Assembly (NCBI GenBank): GCA_013002375.1 | Contig: JABDJW010000118.1 | Span: 1 to 14,866, forward strand | DNA length: 14,866 nt | Source: Acidimicrobiales bacterium | GTDB taxonomy: Bacteria; Actinomycetota; Acidimicrobiia; Acidimicrobiales; SHLQ01 | Direction: 5' to 3' | Shown here: piece after piece, positions 1 through 7,495 of the stretch | How the letters are laid out: each line of letters starts with the position of its first letter | Numbering within the stretch: position 1 is the first letter of the stretch | The notes under the pieces: model-generated | The model's database searches: none | The model's input: only the letters and a program-made list of their open reading frames with translations | What the model was told of the DNA's origin: nothing | Program-made: the position numbers and the translations under genes

Positions 1-77
1 CTCCGGTCGCCGAGCCGGCACCCTGAACGCGAACGGCGGACCGGAGGCCGGATCACTGGTTGTGGCAGGCTGCCCTC

Positions 78-2024
78 GTGAGTGATGCCGGGCGGCCGCC
101 GGGTGGGTGGCAACCCTTCGATGACGACGACGAGGCGGCCATCGCGGCTGCGCTCGCGGAGGCGAGCGTTCCGGCCCTGCTCTGCTCGTTGGTGCACATC
201 ACCGGCGATCCGTCGTGGATCCGGGGGTCCCGGCGCCCTCGGATGGCCTCACCGGCATCGGTCCACGGCGGAATGCCCGACGACGAGTTGGCCGCGGCCC
301 GAGCCGAGGCACTGCCGGCCGTCATGGGCTACCGGCAAGGGGGCTACCAAGTCGCCGAGCTGTCGATCGAGCTGGTCGAAGAAATGATGGACTTCCTGGC
401 CGCCACCCCGGTGAGCCGGAGCGTGCGCGACCTGTTCCACTTCGATCTGCAGTTCGACGGTGTCGATCCCGGTGCCATCACCTGGGGCGACGACATCGAT
501 GCCGCGGTGAAGGCCGATTCGCCCGTGGTCGTCATCGGCGCCGGTATGGCCGGCATCCAGGCCGGGATCCGTCTCGGCCAGGCCGGCCTGCCCTTCACGA
601 TCATCGAGAAGAACGCCGGCCCCGGCGGCACCTGGTGGGAGAACCGGTACCCGGGGGCGCGGGTGGATGTGCCGAGCCGGCAGTACTGTTACGCCTTCGA
701 ACCCAGCGATCACTGGAGCGAGTTCTACTGCCAGCACGGCGAGCTGCGGGCCTACTTCAGCCGGGTGTTCGACAAGTACGAACTGGCACCGCATTGCCGC
801 TTCGAGACCGAGGTCACGGGCGCCGAATGGGACGAGGCGGCGGGCCGGTGGCGGGTCGCGACCCGCGCCCTCACTGGTGAGACCGGGGTGCTCGATGCTC
901 GGTTCGTCATCTCCGCGGTCGGGTCGCTGAACATCCCGAAGATGCCCGACATCGAGGGCATCGACACCTTCGCCGGCCCCTCGTTCCACTCGACCCGTTG
1001 GCCCGAGGGCTTCGACCATCGAGGCACCCGGTTCGCGCTGCTCGGTGCCGGGGCCAGCGGATTTCAGATCGCCCCGGCGATCGCGGACGAGGTCGAGCAC
1101 CTCGACATCTTCCAGCGCACCGCGCAGTGGATCATGCCGAACCCGATCTACCACCAGAAGGTGCCGCCGGGGGAGACCTGGGCCATGCGCCACCTGCCGT
1201 ACTTCGGCCGCTGGGTGCGGTTCATGTCGACCTATCCGGGCGTGGGCCGCGGCGTCGACGACTACCGGATCGATCCCGAGTACGTCGACCCCACCGGGCT
1301 CTCGATCAACCCCGTCAATGCTCAGCGCCGCGACGGGTTGCTGGGTTGGATGCGCCAGCAGCTGGCCGACCGGGCCGACCTGATCGAGAAGTCAACGCCC
1401 GACTATCCGGCCTTGGGGAAGCGGATCCTGCAGGACGACGGCAGCTGGTTCGGCTGCCTCAAGCGGCCCAACGTCGAGCTGGTTCGGACCGCCATCGAGC
1501 GGATCGAGCCCGAGGGCATCGTGACCGCCGACGGAACGCTGCACCCCGCCGACGTGATCTGTTATGCCACCGGCTTCAAACACAACGACTTTCTGGCCTT
1601 CGACATGATCGGCCGCGACGGCGTATCGCTCCACGAACAGTGGGGGGATGCTCCGACCGCGTACCTGGGCATCACCATGCCGAACTTCCCCAACCTCTTT
1701 CTTTGTTATGGGCCGGGAACCAACCTGGCCCACAGCGCCGGGCTGTTCTTCCATGCCGAGTACCAGACCATGCACGCGATGGATGCCATCCACCAGGTGC
1801 TCGCCGCCGATGCCAAGGCCATCGAGGTGCGTCAAGAGGTGCACGATGCCTATGCCGACGATCTCGTCGAGAACATCTCGGCGCTGGTGTGGGCCCACCC
1901 CACGATCCAGCACAGCCACTACAAGAGCCCGAGCGGTCGCGTCTACACCCTGTCGCCGTGGTCGGTCGACACCTACTGGGCGATGACGCACCGGCTCAAC
2001 GCCGACGACTACGTCATCGGCTAG
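78..2024 (+). CDS. Type I Baeyer-Villiger monooxygenase, HAPMO-like
   Basis: Flavoprotein expected to use NADPH and O2 to insert oxygen next to a ketone carbonyl, giving an ester or lactone. Seen, numbered from the GTG at 78: an FAD-binding GAGMAG at residues 154-159, the exact Baeyer-Villiger fingerprint FxGxxxHxxxWP at 298-309 (FAGPSFHSTRWP), the NADPH-binding GAGASG at 323-328 and ATGF at 497-500. About 145 residues precede the FAD motif. That long N-terminal extension and the 648-residue length resemble 4-hydroxyacetophenone monooxygenase (about 640 residues) rather than cyclohexanone monooxygenase (about 540). A TTG at 60, 12 nt after GGAGG, would add six residues. I prefer the GTG at 78 because TTG starts are rarer and GCAGG lies 8 nt before it. 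The substrate is unknown; aryl or alkyl ketones are plausible. The family call is firm, the exact start is not. Confidence 0.9.
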   Translation: MSDAGRPPGGWQPFDDDDEAAIAAALAEASVPALLCSLVHITGDPSWIRGSRRPRMASPASVHGGMPDDELAAARAEALPAVMGYRQGGYQVAELSIELVEEMMDFLAATPVSRSVRDLFHFDLQFDGVDPGAITWGDDIDAAVKADSPVVVIGAGMAGIQAGIRLGQAGLPFTIIEKNAGPGGTWWENRYPGARVDVPSRQYCYAFEPSDHWSEFYCQHGELRAYFSRVFDKYELAPHCRFETEVTGAEWDEAAGRWRVATRALTGETGVLDARFVISAVGSLNIPKMPDIEGIDTFAGPSFHSTRWPEGFDHRGTRFALLGAGASGFQIAPAIADEVEHLDIFQRTAQWIMPNPIYHQKVPPGETWAMRHLPYFGRWVRFMSTYPGVGRGVDDYRIDPEYVDPTGLSINPVNAQRRDGLLGWMRQQLADRADLIEKSTPDYPALGKRILQDDGSWFGCLKRPNVELVRTAIERIEPEGIVTADGTLHPADVICYATGFKHNDFLAFDMIGRDGVSLHEQWGDAPTAYLGITMPNFPNLFLCYGPGTNLAHSAGLFFHAEYQTMHAMDAIHQVLAADAKAIEVRQEVHDAYADDLVENISALVWAHPTIQHSHYKSPSGRVYTLSPWSVDTYWAMTHRLNADDYVIG

Positions 2025-2194
2025 CCCGATTCGGCGGCAAGGTCGCGGCCCTGTTGTGGCTCGAGATCAAGACACCCGGATGGGCGCCGCTTGATCGTTC
2101 TGGCTGTCCCGGCTCAGTTGTTGGACCAGCTCTAAGCTGATGAGGTGCGGACTGACTGGCATCCCGAGGCCCCATGCCTGGTGGGTGAATCGCC

Positions 2195-3223
2195 ATGACG
2201 GCGCCCTTCGGACCCGAGTCCGACGAGGTACCCCGAGAGGCTCTCGACGTCGACGACGGCTCACCCGCCGACGAGCCCGAGGGCGGGGCACTCCGGGACC
2301 ACACACCGCCCTCTCGTCGGAGGAAGATTCTCAAGCGCCTGGGAATCGGCCTCGGTGGGCTGATCGTGCTGTATCTCCTGTTGTTCACAATCTCGTGGCT
2401 GATGGTGGACGCGAGGGGTGACGTCGAGTTCTTCGAAGGCCGCCCAGGTGAGCACCGTCCGTTGGTCTTCGCCCATCAGGGCGGCGAGGGCAACCGGCCA
2501 TCGAACACCATGATCGCTTTCCGCGAGTCGATCGAAATCGGTGCCGACGTGCTCGACTCCGACGTGCACATGACTCGCGACGGCGAGCTGGTGCTCATCC
2601 ACGACGAGACGGTCGACGCGACGACCAACGGCAGCGGGGAGGTTCGCGACCTCACCCTGGTGGAGTTGCGCGAGCTGGACTTCGGCTACCGGTTCTCGAC
2701 CGATGGCGGCGAGACCTTCCCCTACCGCGATACGGGGGTGGGCATCGTCACGGTGGACGAGCTGTTCGCCGAGTTCCCCGACACGCGGTTCGGGTTCGAG
2801 ATCAAGCAGACAACCCCCGACGCCGCCACCAAGCTGTGCGCCCTCATCCAGGAGTACGGCTACGAGGGCCGGGTCCTGTTGAGCAGCTCGGGCCAGGAGA
2901 ACATGGATGCCTTCCGCGACTCGTGCCCGAGTGTTGCGACGTCGGCCACCGATGGCGAGGCGACGCGGTTCTACATCTTCCAGTTCGTTCGTCTGAGTGG
3001 CTTCTACTCGCCGCCGTTCGACTCCCTGCAGGTACCCGAGTACCGAGGCGGCACCCACGTGTTGACAGGGAGCTTCGTCGGTGCGGCAAGGAGGTGGAAC
3101 CTCCCGGTGGTTCCTTGGACCATCAACGAGCCCGAGGACCTCGACCGGATCATCAGTGATTTCGACGTCGACGGGATCAACACGGACTACCCGGATCGGC
3201 TCATCGAGTATCTCGAGGAGTAG
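2195..3223 (+). CDS. Membrane-anchored glycerophosphodiester phosphodiesterase family protein
   Basis: Predicted to hydrolyse glycerophosphodiesters to glycerol-3-phosphate and an alcohol, with the catalytic domain outside the membrane. Residues 1-49 are hydrophilic and end in a basic RRRKILKR. Residues 51-70 form one transmembrane helix, and the phosphodiesterase TIM barrel follows from about residue 88 to the end. Visible motifs are H94, the acidic pair D121-x-D123, IHDE with H136, FEIK with E202, and a C-terminal GINTDYP. Two signature positions differ from the usual pattern: HRG reads HQG (Q95) and PENT reads PSNT (S103). The usual ExD metal pair reads DSD. The first in-frame start after the TGA at 2186-2188 is the ATG at 2195, with GGTGGG 9 nt upstream. 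The 3' end overlaps the convergent PAP2 gene by 23 nt. The fold is confident. Activity and substrate are less so, given the substitutions. Confidence 0.85.
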   Translation: MTAPFGPESDEVPREALDVDDGSPADEPEGGALRDHTPPSRRRKILKRLGIGLGGLIVLYLLLFTISWLMVDARGDVEFFEGRPGEHRPLVFAHQGGEGNRPSNTMIAFRESIEIGADVLDSDVHMTRDGELVLIHDETVDATTNGSGEVRDLTLVELRELDFGYRFSTDGGETFPYRDTGVGIVTVDELFAEFPDTRFGFEIKQTTPDAATKLCALIQEYGYEGRVLLSSSGQENMDAFRDSCPSVATSATDGEATRFYIFQFVRLSGFYSPPFDSLQVPEYRGGTHVLTGSFVGAARRWNLPVVPWTINEPEDLDRIISDFDVDGINTDYPDRLIEYLEE

Positions 3224-4070
3224 CGCACGACCGCTCCGTGGCGCGAGCTGAAACGCCCAGTCTCTGCAGCAGGAGCTGGGTCAACAGGTAGCCACCGGCG
3301 CCGACCACGATGCCGACGAGCCCACCGATCAGGATGTCCGCCGGCCAGTGCACGCGAAGGATCGGACGCGACAGGGACACGAACACCGCCCACGGCACGA
3401 GCAGGTGGAACAGCCACCGCCGCCAACCGGCAAGCGAGGACAGTGCCATCGACAGGTAGAACGTGGCAAAGGTCATCGCGGCCAGGGCATGGCCGGATGG
3501 CCGGGAGAACGCTGTCTCTTTCACCCAATGGTCTCGGACCTCGGGACGCATCATGAGCTCGCCGAAACCGGTCTCGGTCTTGATGCTCTCCAGGTGCTCG
3601 GATCGAGCCTCCCCCGTCAGCTCGTAGAAGCTGTCGGCCTCCATGCCCAGCACCTCCAGGTCCGCCATCTGAACGATGTTGGGTCGAGCAACACCGATCG
3701 CCGGCTTGACGACGTGATCGTTGAGCAACTTGCCGCCGTACAAGACGAGAATGGACACCGCGATCATGACGGCGACCTTGCCGAATCGACCCCGCCGCGA
3801 TTGGCCGGGCTGAGTGGCCACGACCACCAGGAGGGCGCCGGCGATGGCCACGATCCCGAAGGTCTGACCGGATTCGGCGAACACCCAGGCGACCAGGGCG
3901 ATGGTGCCGGTGAGATCGATCCGAGGCTCGGTTGCGGGATCGAGGTGATCGACGAAAATCGGCAAGAGCAACAACGCATATGCGGGCACGATCCAACGCG
4001 CCGCGCGGGTCAAGACACCTGCGACGCGAGGCTGCCCGATCTCCCCGTCGTTGCTCGTCGCCGACGCCAT
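3201..4070 (-). CDS. PAP2-family membrane phosphatase
   Basis: Integral membrane phosphatase of the type 2 phosphatidic acid phosphatase group, expected to remove phosphate from a lipid phosphate such as phosphatidate or undecaprenyl pyrophosphate. All three signatures are present over 289 residues: KX6RP at 122-130, PSGH at 191-194 and SRX5HX3D at 234-245, with H194 and H241 as the likely catalytic histidines. Six or seven hydrophobic helices are visible, among them residues 26-40, 71-85, 99-113, 194-214, 219-233 and 246-268. The loop between motifs 1 and 2 is 60 residues, slightly beyond the usual 12-54. I chose the ATG at 4070 because GGGGGAA (4079-4085) lies 8 nt upstream. An in-frame ATG at 4121 lacks such a site. 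The gene stands alone on its strand and meets the phosphodiesterase gene tail to tail. The pairing fits lipid turnover, which is inference. Confidence 0.9.
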   Translation of the reverse strand: MASATSNDGEIGQPRVAGVLTRAARWIVPAYALLLLPIFVDHLDPATEPRIDLTGTIALVAWVFAESGQTFGIVAIAGALLVVVATQPGQSRRGRFGKVAVMIAVSILVLYGGKLLNDHVVKPAIGVARPNIVQMADLEVLGMEADSFYELTGEARSEHLESIKTETGFGELMMRPEVRDHWVKETAFSRPSGHALAAMTFATFYLSMALSSLAGWRRWLFHLLVPWAVFVSLSRPILRVHWPADILIGGLVGIVVGAGGYLLTQLLLQRLGVSARATERSCATPRDTR

Positions 4071-4244
4071 CACACCTGTTCCCCCGAGATAACCCAACCC
4101 ATACTCCACACGTTGCGACACTCGATGCCGTGCCTCCAGAGCAGTTCGTCACGTCCCTGGACCACCGAACAGGGGTCCCACGGCGCTGACCCACCGGCCC
4201 GACGCCGCCGCATTGTGGCCGTGCGGGCCCAGCTGCCAGACTCG

Positions 4245-4270
4245 GGGGCCAGTCCAGGCCCCAGGGGGAA
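4245..4270 (+). promoter_or_regulatory. Leader hairpin plus ribosome binding site of the dehydrogenase gene
   Basis: A perfect 6-bp inverted repeat, GGGGCC (4245-4250) and GGCCCC (4257-4262) around a 6-nt loop, stops one base before the ribosome binding site GGGGGAA (4264-4270), which is 5 nt from the ATG at 4276. The CCCC arm could instead pair with the GGGGG of that site, so two structures compete. No terminator-like U-run follows. The rest of the divergent gap 4071-4275 shows no -35/-10 pair I would defend. A regulatory role is inference. Confidence 0.3.
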
Positions 4271-4275
4271 CCAGC

Positions 4276-5295
4276 ATGCAGGCAGCACGCGTCATCGACG
4301 GCGAACTTCAGATCACCGAGGTCGACGTTCCCGAACCAGGGCCCGACCAGGCTCGGGTTCGCATCACCAGTGCGGGGGTGTGCCACTCCGACCTGCACCT
4401 GGTCAAAGGGCACTGGTTCGGCATGCAGATCCCCGAGGTCGGTCACGAGGCCATCGGCATCGTCGAGGAGCTCGGGCCCGGCGCCGAGCGGTTCACCGCG
4501 GTTGGCGATCGAGTCATCCTGGGCCTGGGCGGCACCGGCGGCGGCTACTGGTGTGGCGCCTGCATCCACTGCCTGGGCGGCGAACCCCGCCTGTGTGACC
4601 AGGGCAGCGGCATCATGGGCACCTTCGCCGAACAGTTCTGCGTCTACGCCAAGTCACTGGTCACGTTGCCGCCGTCGATCGGCGACGAGGAAGCACCGCT
4701 GGCCTGCGGCGGCCTCACCGCCTACGGCGCAGTGAAGAAGCTGACCAAGCATTCGATCGGGCCGGGTTCGACGGTCGGCGTCATCGGCGCCGCGGGTGGG
4801 CTGGGCCACTACGCCGTGCAGCTGCTCAAGGCGTTCGGCTACAAGGTGGTGGGCGTCGACCTCGGCGAAGAGAAGCTCACCTTCGTCAAGGAACTCGGAG
4901 CCGACCAGGCGGTCGAACCGGCCGAGGCCGCGGCGATCGGCGAGGCCGGGGGAGTGGACGCAGTGCTGGTCTTCACCGCGGTCAAGGCCGGCTTCGATCT
5001 GGCCATCACCATGTTGCGCAAGGGCGGCCTGTTCGTTGCCGTCGGCATACCGCCGACCAGCGAGGGCAACATCGAGATCAACCCGATGATCTTCTTCAGC
5101 AAGGCCATCACCATGATCTACAGCGGCGTCGGCACGGTGCAGGACATGCGCGAACTCGTCGCCCTGTCCGCCGACGGCAAGGTGAAGAGCCACATCGGCC
5201 GCCAGGGCCCGCTGAGCGAACTGCCCGCCATCTTCGAAGAACTCGAATCCGGCGCCTACGTCGGGCGGGCCGTCATCACCGACCTGGGCGCCTAG
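4276..5295 (+). CDS. Zinc-dependent alcohol dehydrogenase (MDR superfamily)
   Basis: Medium-chain dehydrogenase that should interconvert an alcohol and an aldehyde or ketone with a nicotinamide cofactor. In the 339 residues the catalytic zinc ligands are visible as C36 (GVCHSD), H57 (GHE) and C144. The structural zinc site is complete with C93, C96, C99 and C107. The Rossmann motif GAAGGLG is at 171-177, and D195 at the end of the second strand favours NAD over NADP. Length and motif order are normal for bacterial class alcohol dehydrogenases. The ATG at 4276 is preferred over an in-frame ATG at 4213 because GGGGGAA lies 5 nt upstream and the family N-terminus begins here. The stop codon shares its bases with that of the convergent hydrolase gene. 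With the nearby monooxygenase and hydrolase it could feed an alcohol-ketone-ester route, but the genes are not in one operon. Confidence 0.93.
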   Translation: MQAARVIDGELQITEVDVPEPGPDQARVRITSAGVCHSDLHLVKGHWFGMQIPEVGHEAIGIVEELGPGAERFTAVGDRVILGLGGTGGGYWCGACIHCLGGEPRLCDQGSGIMGTFAEQFCVYAKSLVTLPPSIGDEEAPLACGGLTAYGAVKKLTKHSIGPGSTVGVIGAAGGLGHYAVQLLKAFGYKVVGVDLGEEKLTFVKELGADQAVEPAEAAAIGEAGGVDAVLVFTAVKAGFDLAITMLRKGGLFVAVGIPPTSEGNIEINPMIFFSKAITMIYSGVGTVQDMRELVALSADGKVKSHIGRQGPLSELPAIFEELESGAYVGRAVITDLGA

Positions 5296-6311
5296 TTCAT
5301 CGCGCGCCCGAGGGCGTCGATCATCGATTGGCGGTAGGCCATCATGGCCGGCGCGGTGCGGCGGATGGTGTCAGCACCGTGGTACATGCCGGGCTCGACG
5401 ACGAGTTCGCACGGCACGCCGGCCGCTTCGAGTCGACGGGCATAGTCGACATCCTCGGCGTGGAACAGGTCGAGATCGCCAACACCGATCCACGCGGGCG
5501 GCAGGCCGGCGAGGTCGTCGGCCCGGGCCGGCGCAGCGTAGATGCGGTCGTCTTCGTGCTGGGGGGTACCGCCGAGGTAGCAGGTCCACCCGAACTGGTT
5601 AGATTCAGGCGTCCACACGAACTCGCCGGTGTCGCCGTGGTCGGCCCGCAGCACGGTTCGGTCGTCGAGCATCGGATAGTTGAGCAGCTGAAACGCGAGC
5701 CGCGGTCCGCCCTTGTCGCGGCACCGCAGTGCCAGCCCCGCGGCCAGCCCGCCACCCGCGCTGGCTCCGCCCACTGCGATTCGATTCGGGTCGATGCCGA
5801 GCTCGGAGGCCGCGCCGTGCATCCACTCGAGCCCATGGCGGCAGTCGTCGAGCGGCGTGGGGTACGGGTGTTCAGGCGCCAACTGATAGCGGGCGGCCAC
5901 GACGAGGATGCCGAGGTCGGTGGCGATCGTGCTGAGCAGATGGTCGTCCTGTTCGGGCCGCCCCATGACCATGCCGCCGCCGTGGATCCAGAAGAGCGCG
6001 CCCGATGGTCGCGGGCGCCCGTGTGGTTCGAAGATCCGCATCGACACGTCAGCGCCGGTCGCCGCCGTCTCGGTGCGATCGCTGATGTCGACACCGGCCA
6101 CCGCGGGTTCCGGTGGCGGCGGCACGCGCCGAAGGAGGCCGAGGTTCTTGTGCGTGACCTTGAAGTTCGCGTACAGGATCGGGTGGCGAAGATCGGCCGC
6201 GACCGCCGCGATCGGCTCGCGCCGGCTGGCGATACGACGGGCGATGGCCGCGCCGCCGCCCACGATGACTGCGAGTGGGACCAACCGGCGAAGCAGAGAC
6301 GAGATCGACAT
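5292..6311 (-). CDS. Alpha/beta-hydrolase, hormone-sensitive lipase type esterase
   Basis: Serine esterase or lipase of the HSL (family IV) group with 339 residues. The oxyanion-hole motif HGGG is at 110-113 and the nucleophile elbow GASAG at 182-186 with S184. The likely acid is D281 in GDLDLF and the likely base is H311 in GMYHGA. RYQLAPEHPYP at 141-151 is also typical of this group. Residues 10-28 are hydrophobic and flanked by arginines, so the N-terminus may be a membrane anchor, giving about 80 residues before the catalytic core. No ribosome binding site is evident before the ATG. Instead TACGCT ends exactly 7 nt upstream, suggesting a leaderless transcript. The gene ends head-on against the dehydrogenase, sharing CTAG. 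A short ester product of the Baeyer-Villiger enzyme is one possible substrate (inference). Confidence 0.92.
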   Translation of the reverse strand: MSISSLLRRLVPLAVIVGGGAAIARRIASRREPIAAVAADLRHPILYANFKVTHKNLGLLRRVPPPPEPAVAGVDISDRTETAATGADVSMRIFEPHGRPRPSGALFWIHGGGMVMGRPEQDDHLLSTIATDLGILVVAARYQLAPEHPYPTPLDDCRHGLEWMHGAASELGIDPNRIAVGGASAGGGLAAGLALRCRDKGGPRLAFQLLNYPMLDDRTVLRADHGDTGEFVWTPESNQFGWTCYLGGTPQHEDDRIYAAPARADDLAGLPPAWIGVGDLDLFHAEDVDYARRLEAAGVPCELVVEPGMYHGADTIRRTAPAMMAYRQSMIDALGRAMN

Positions 6312-6324
6312 GGCGAACAGCGTA
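6312..6324 (-). promoter_or_regulatory. Candidate leaderless promoter of the hydrolase gene
   Basis: On the minus strand TACGCT (6324-6319, matching the TANNNT pattern of sigma-70 -10 elements) is followed by 7 nt and then directly by the ATG. That places the predicted start of transcription at the start codon, as in many actinobacterial leaderless genes. No good -35 element is seen 16-18 nt upstream. The rest of 6325-6501 holds nothing else I recognise. Confidence 0.4.
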
Positions 6325-6501
6325 GGGGCTACTGGCTCAACCGGTTTCCATCACCACCGCGAGGAGGGCGGCGCCGTTGTCGACCAATCGAGCATCTTCC
6401 GCGAGTGCCGGCGGTAGGTCAGCGATCGACTCGGGGTGCGTCACACACGTCGAACGACACGACTCCCCTCTCGCAGGTCGGTGGTCGAGATGTTGGCGAA
6501 G

Positions 6502-6747
6502 CTAGCCGGCGCTCTCGGCAGATCCTTGGGCTTCGAGGAGTTCCAGAATCCGCTCGCTGTTGGCCCGGGTGGCCTCCACGTTGTCGAACATGACGCGGGG
6601 AGGGAAGTCCTCGGGCATCTCCTCCATGTGGCGGCGCATCCGGTTCCACATCGCCGGCGGCGGCCCATCGGGTCGCTTCTTGATGGCAACGATGGCCACC
6701 GCCGCCGCACAGCCGGCCGCTGCACCGATCATGACCTTCTTGTCCAT
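6502..6747 (-). CDS. Small single-pass membrane protein of unknown function
   Basis: I do not recognise this 81-residue protein. It begins MDKK, followed by an alanine/valine-rich transmembrane segment at about residues 5-23, then KKRPDGPPP. A charged amphipathic region (about 31-75) has two likely helices separated by MPEDFPPR, and the second contains ERILELLEAQ. With positive charges on both sides of the helix, orientation is unclear. I chose the ATG at 6747 because GGGAGG (6755-6760) sits 7 nt upstream; the frame stays open to an ATG at 6855, but that stretch is low-quality coding. It lies between the esterase and the regulator-cupin pair on the same strand, with gaps of about 190 and 226 nt, so it is probably its own unit. 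A good ribosome binding site plus a hydrophobic helix support a real gene. Confidence 0.6.
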   Translation of the reverse strand: MDKKVMIGAAAGCAAAVAIVAIKKRPDGPPPAMWNRMRRHMEEMPEDFPPRVMFDNVEATRANSERILELLEAQGSAESAG

Positions 6748-6855
6748 GGCTGAACCTCCCGTCCGCAGACCGCCCATCACGGCCGCTCGCTCTTGTTCAT
6801 CCAAGCCGCATCGGCCACTGTGGGGTAGAGCCGAAGGTCCTCCGAACCGCAGCAT

Positions 6856-6899
6856 GGGGTCCCAATTGGTTGAGGAAAATCCGCCTGATTACGGACCCC
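6856..6899. repeat. Inverted repeat GGGGTCC/GGACCCC in an AT-richer intergenic gap
   Basis: The perfect 7-bp arms are at 6856-6862 and 6893-6899, separated by 30 nt that are markedly AT-richer than the surroundings. A run of six T follows at 6916-6921 on the plus strand, but no plus-strand gene ends upstream, so a terminator role is doubtful. It lies in the 226-nt gap (6748-6973) upstream of the small membrane protein gene and downstream of the minus-strand cupin. It could be an operator or a structured leader for the former. Confidence 0.3.
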
Positions 6900-6973
6900 T
6901 GTCGGCGCATCTGTCTTTTTTCTCAGGGCGGCGCGCGGTGAGCTTGGCTCGACGGCGAAGAGCGGGCCGATGT

Positions 6974-7495
6974 TCAGTCGTGCTTGGCGCCGGCGCTGAA
7001 CACGGCCCGGAGATCTTCGAGGCCGGCCGGGAGTTCGATGGGCGGGTCGGGCAGCTGCTCGACCCCGCGCTCGGCCAGGATTGCCTGCATGGCCTCGGGT
7101 TCGTCGCTCCACGAGCGCGGGTCACCCATCATCACCTCGTACAGCTCGACCCCCTCGGGCCCGGCGACGAACGGGCCGAAGATGGCGCCGTAGGGGAGTT
7201 CGAGGTGGGTGCCGACGCCACACAGCTCGTCGCCGCAGGTGAACTCGCCGGCCAGCACGGTGATGGTGTGCGGGCTGTAGTGCCCGTGCCGGCGCACGAT
7301 CATGCCCGGGTCCCACTTGGCGTAGAGCGCGAGGTACAGCGGCTCGACCGAGAACGCGACCCAGCGTTCCCACACATGCGATTCGCTGCCGTCGGGGTTG
7401 CGTTGGCTGCGCACCGGGATCCACGGGACGTCGTTGTCGCCGCCCGGGTGGATGATCGTGTGGGTCAATCCGTCGATGCGTGGAACATCGCTCAT
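6974..7495 (-). CDS. Cupin-domain protein, regulator-linked
   Basis: A 173-residue single-domain cupin. The first motif has correct spacing, G64-X5-H70-x-H72-X3-H76-X6-G83, but the usual glutamate is replaced by H76. The second motif reads G95-X5-P101-x-G103-X2-F106, so the usual histidine is phenylalanine. Metal binding would therefore rest on H70, H72 and H76. It may be an enzyme on a small catabolic intermediate or a binding protein; the sequence does not decide. Ribosome binding site AGGAGAA (7502-7508) lies 6 nt before the ATG. The start codon shares one base with the stop of marR (TGATG), so the two genes are translated from one message and the cupin is probably repressed along with marR. 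A VAGPEG segment near residue 110 echoes the AGPDG of the other two cupins in the window. Confidence 0.85.
   Translation of the reverse strand: MSDVPRIDGLTHTIIHPGGDNDVPWIPVRSQRNPDGSESHVWERWVAFSVEPLYLALYAKWDPGMIVRRHGHYSPHTITVLAGEFTCGDELCGVGTHLELPYGAIFGPFVAGPEGVELYEVMMGDPRSWSDEPEAMQAILAERGVEQLPDPPIELPAGLEDLRAVFSAGAKHD

Noticed and set aside
1..77. Possible 3' end of an upstream gene
   Set aside because: Frame 3 ends at TGA 24-26 after a plausible high-GC3 stretch, and frame 2 stays open to TGA 83-85, overlapping the monooxygenase start. With so few codons neither can be preferred, so no gene is called.
249..1193. Long minus-strand open frame inside the monooxygenase gene
   Set aside because: It lies opposite a gene with clear motifs. 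Its protein is low-complexity and lacks any recognisable domain, as expected of a shadow frame in GC-rich DNA.
2025..2194. Promoter or terminator between the monooxygenase and phosphodiesterase genes
   Set aside because: Only a 5-bp CAGCT/AGCTG inverted repeat with a 3-nt loop and scattered TTG motifs are seen. There is no U-run and no well-spaced -35/-10 pair.
6911..6921. Rho-independent terminator ending in six T on the plus strand
   Set aside because: The inverted repeat arms are 30 nt apart and end 16 nt before the T-run, and no plus-strand gene lies upstream to be terminated.
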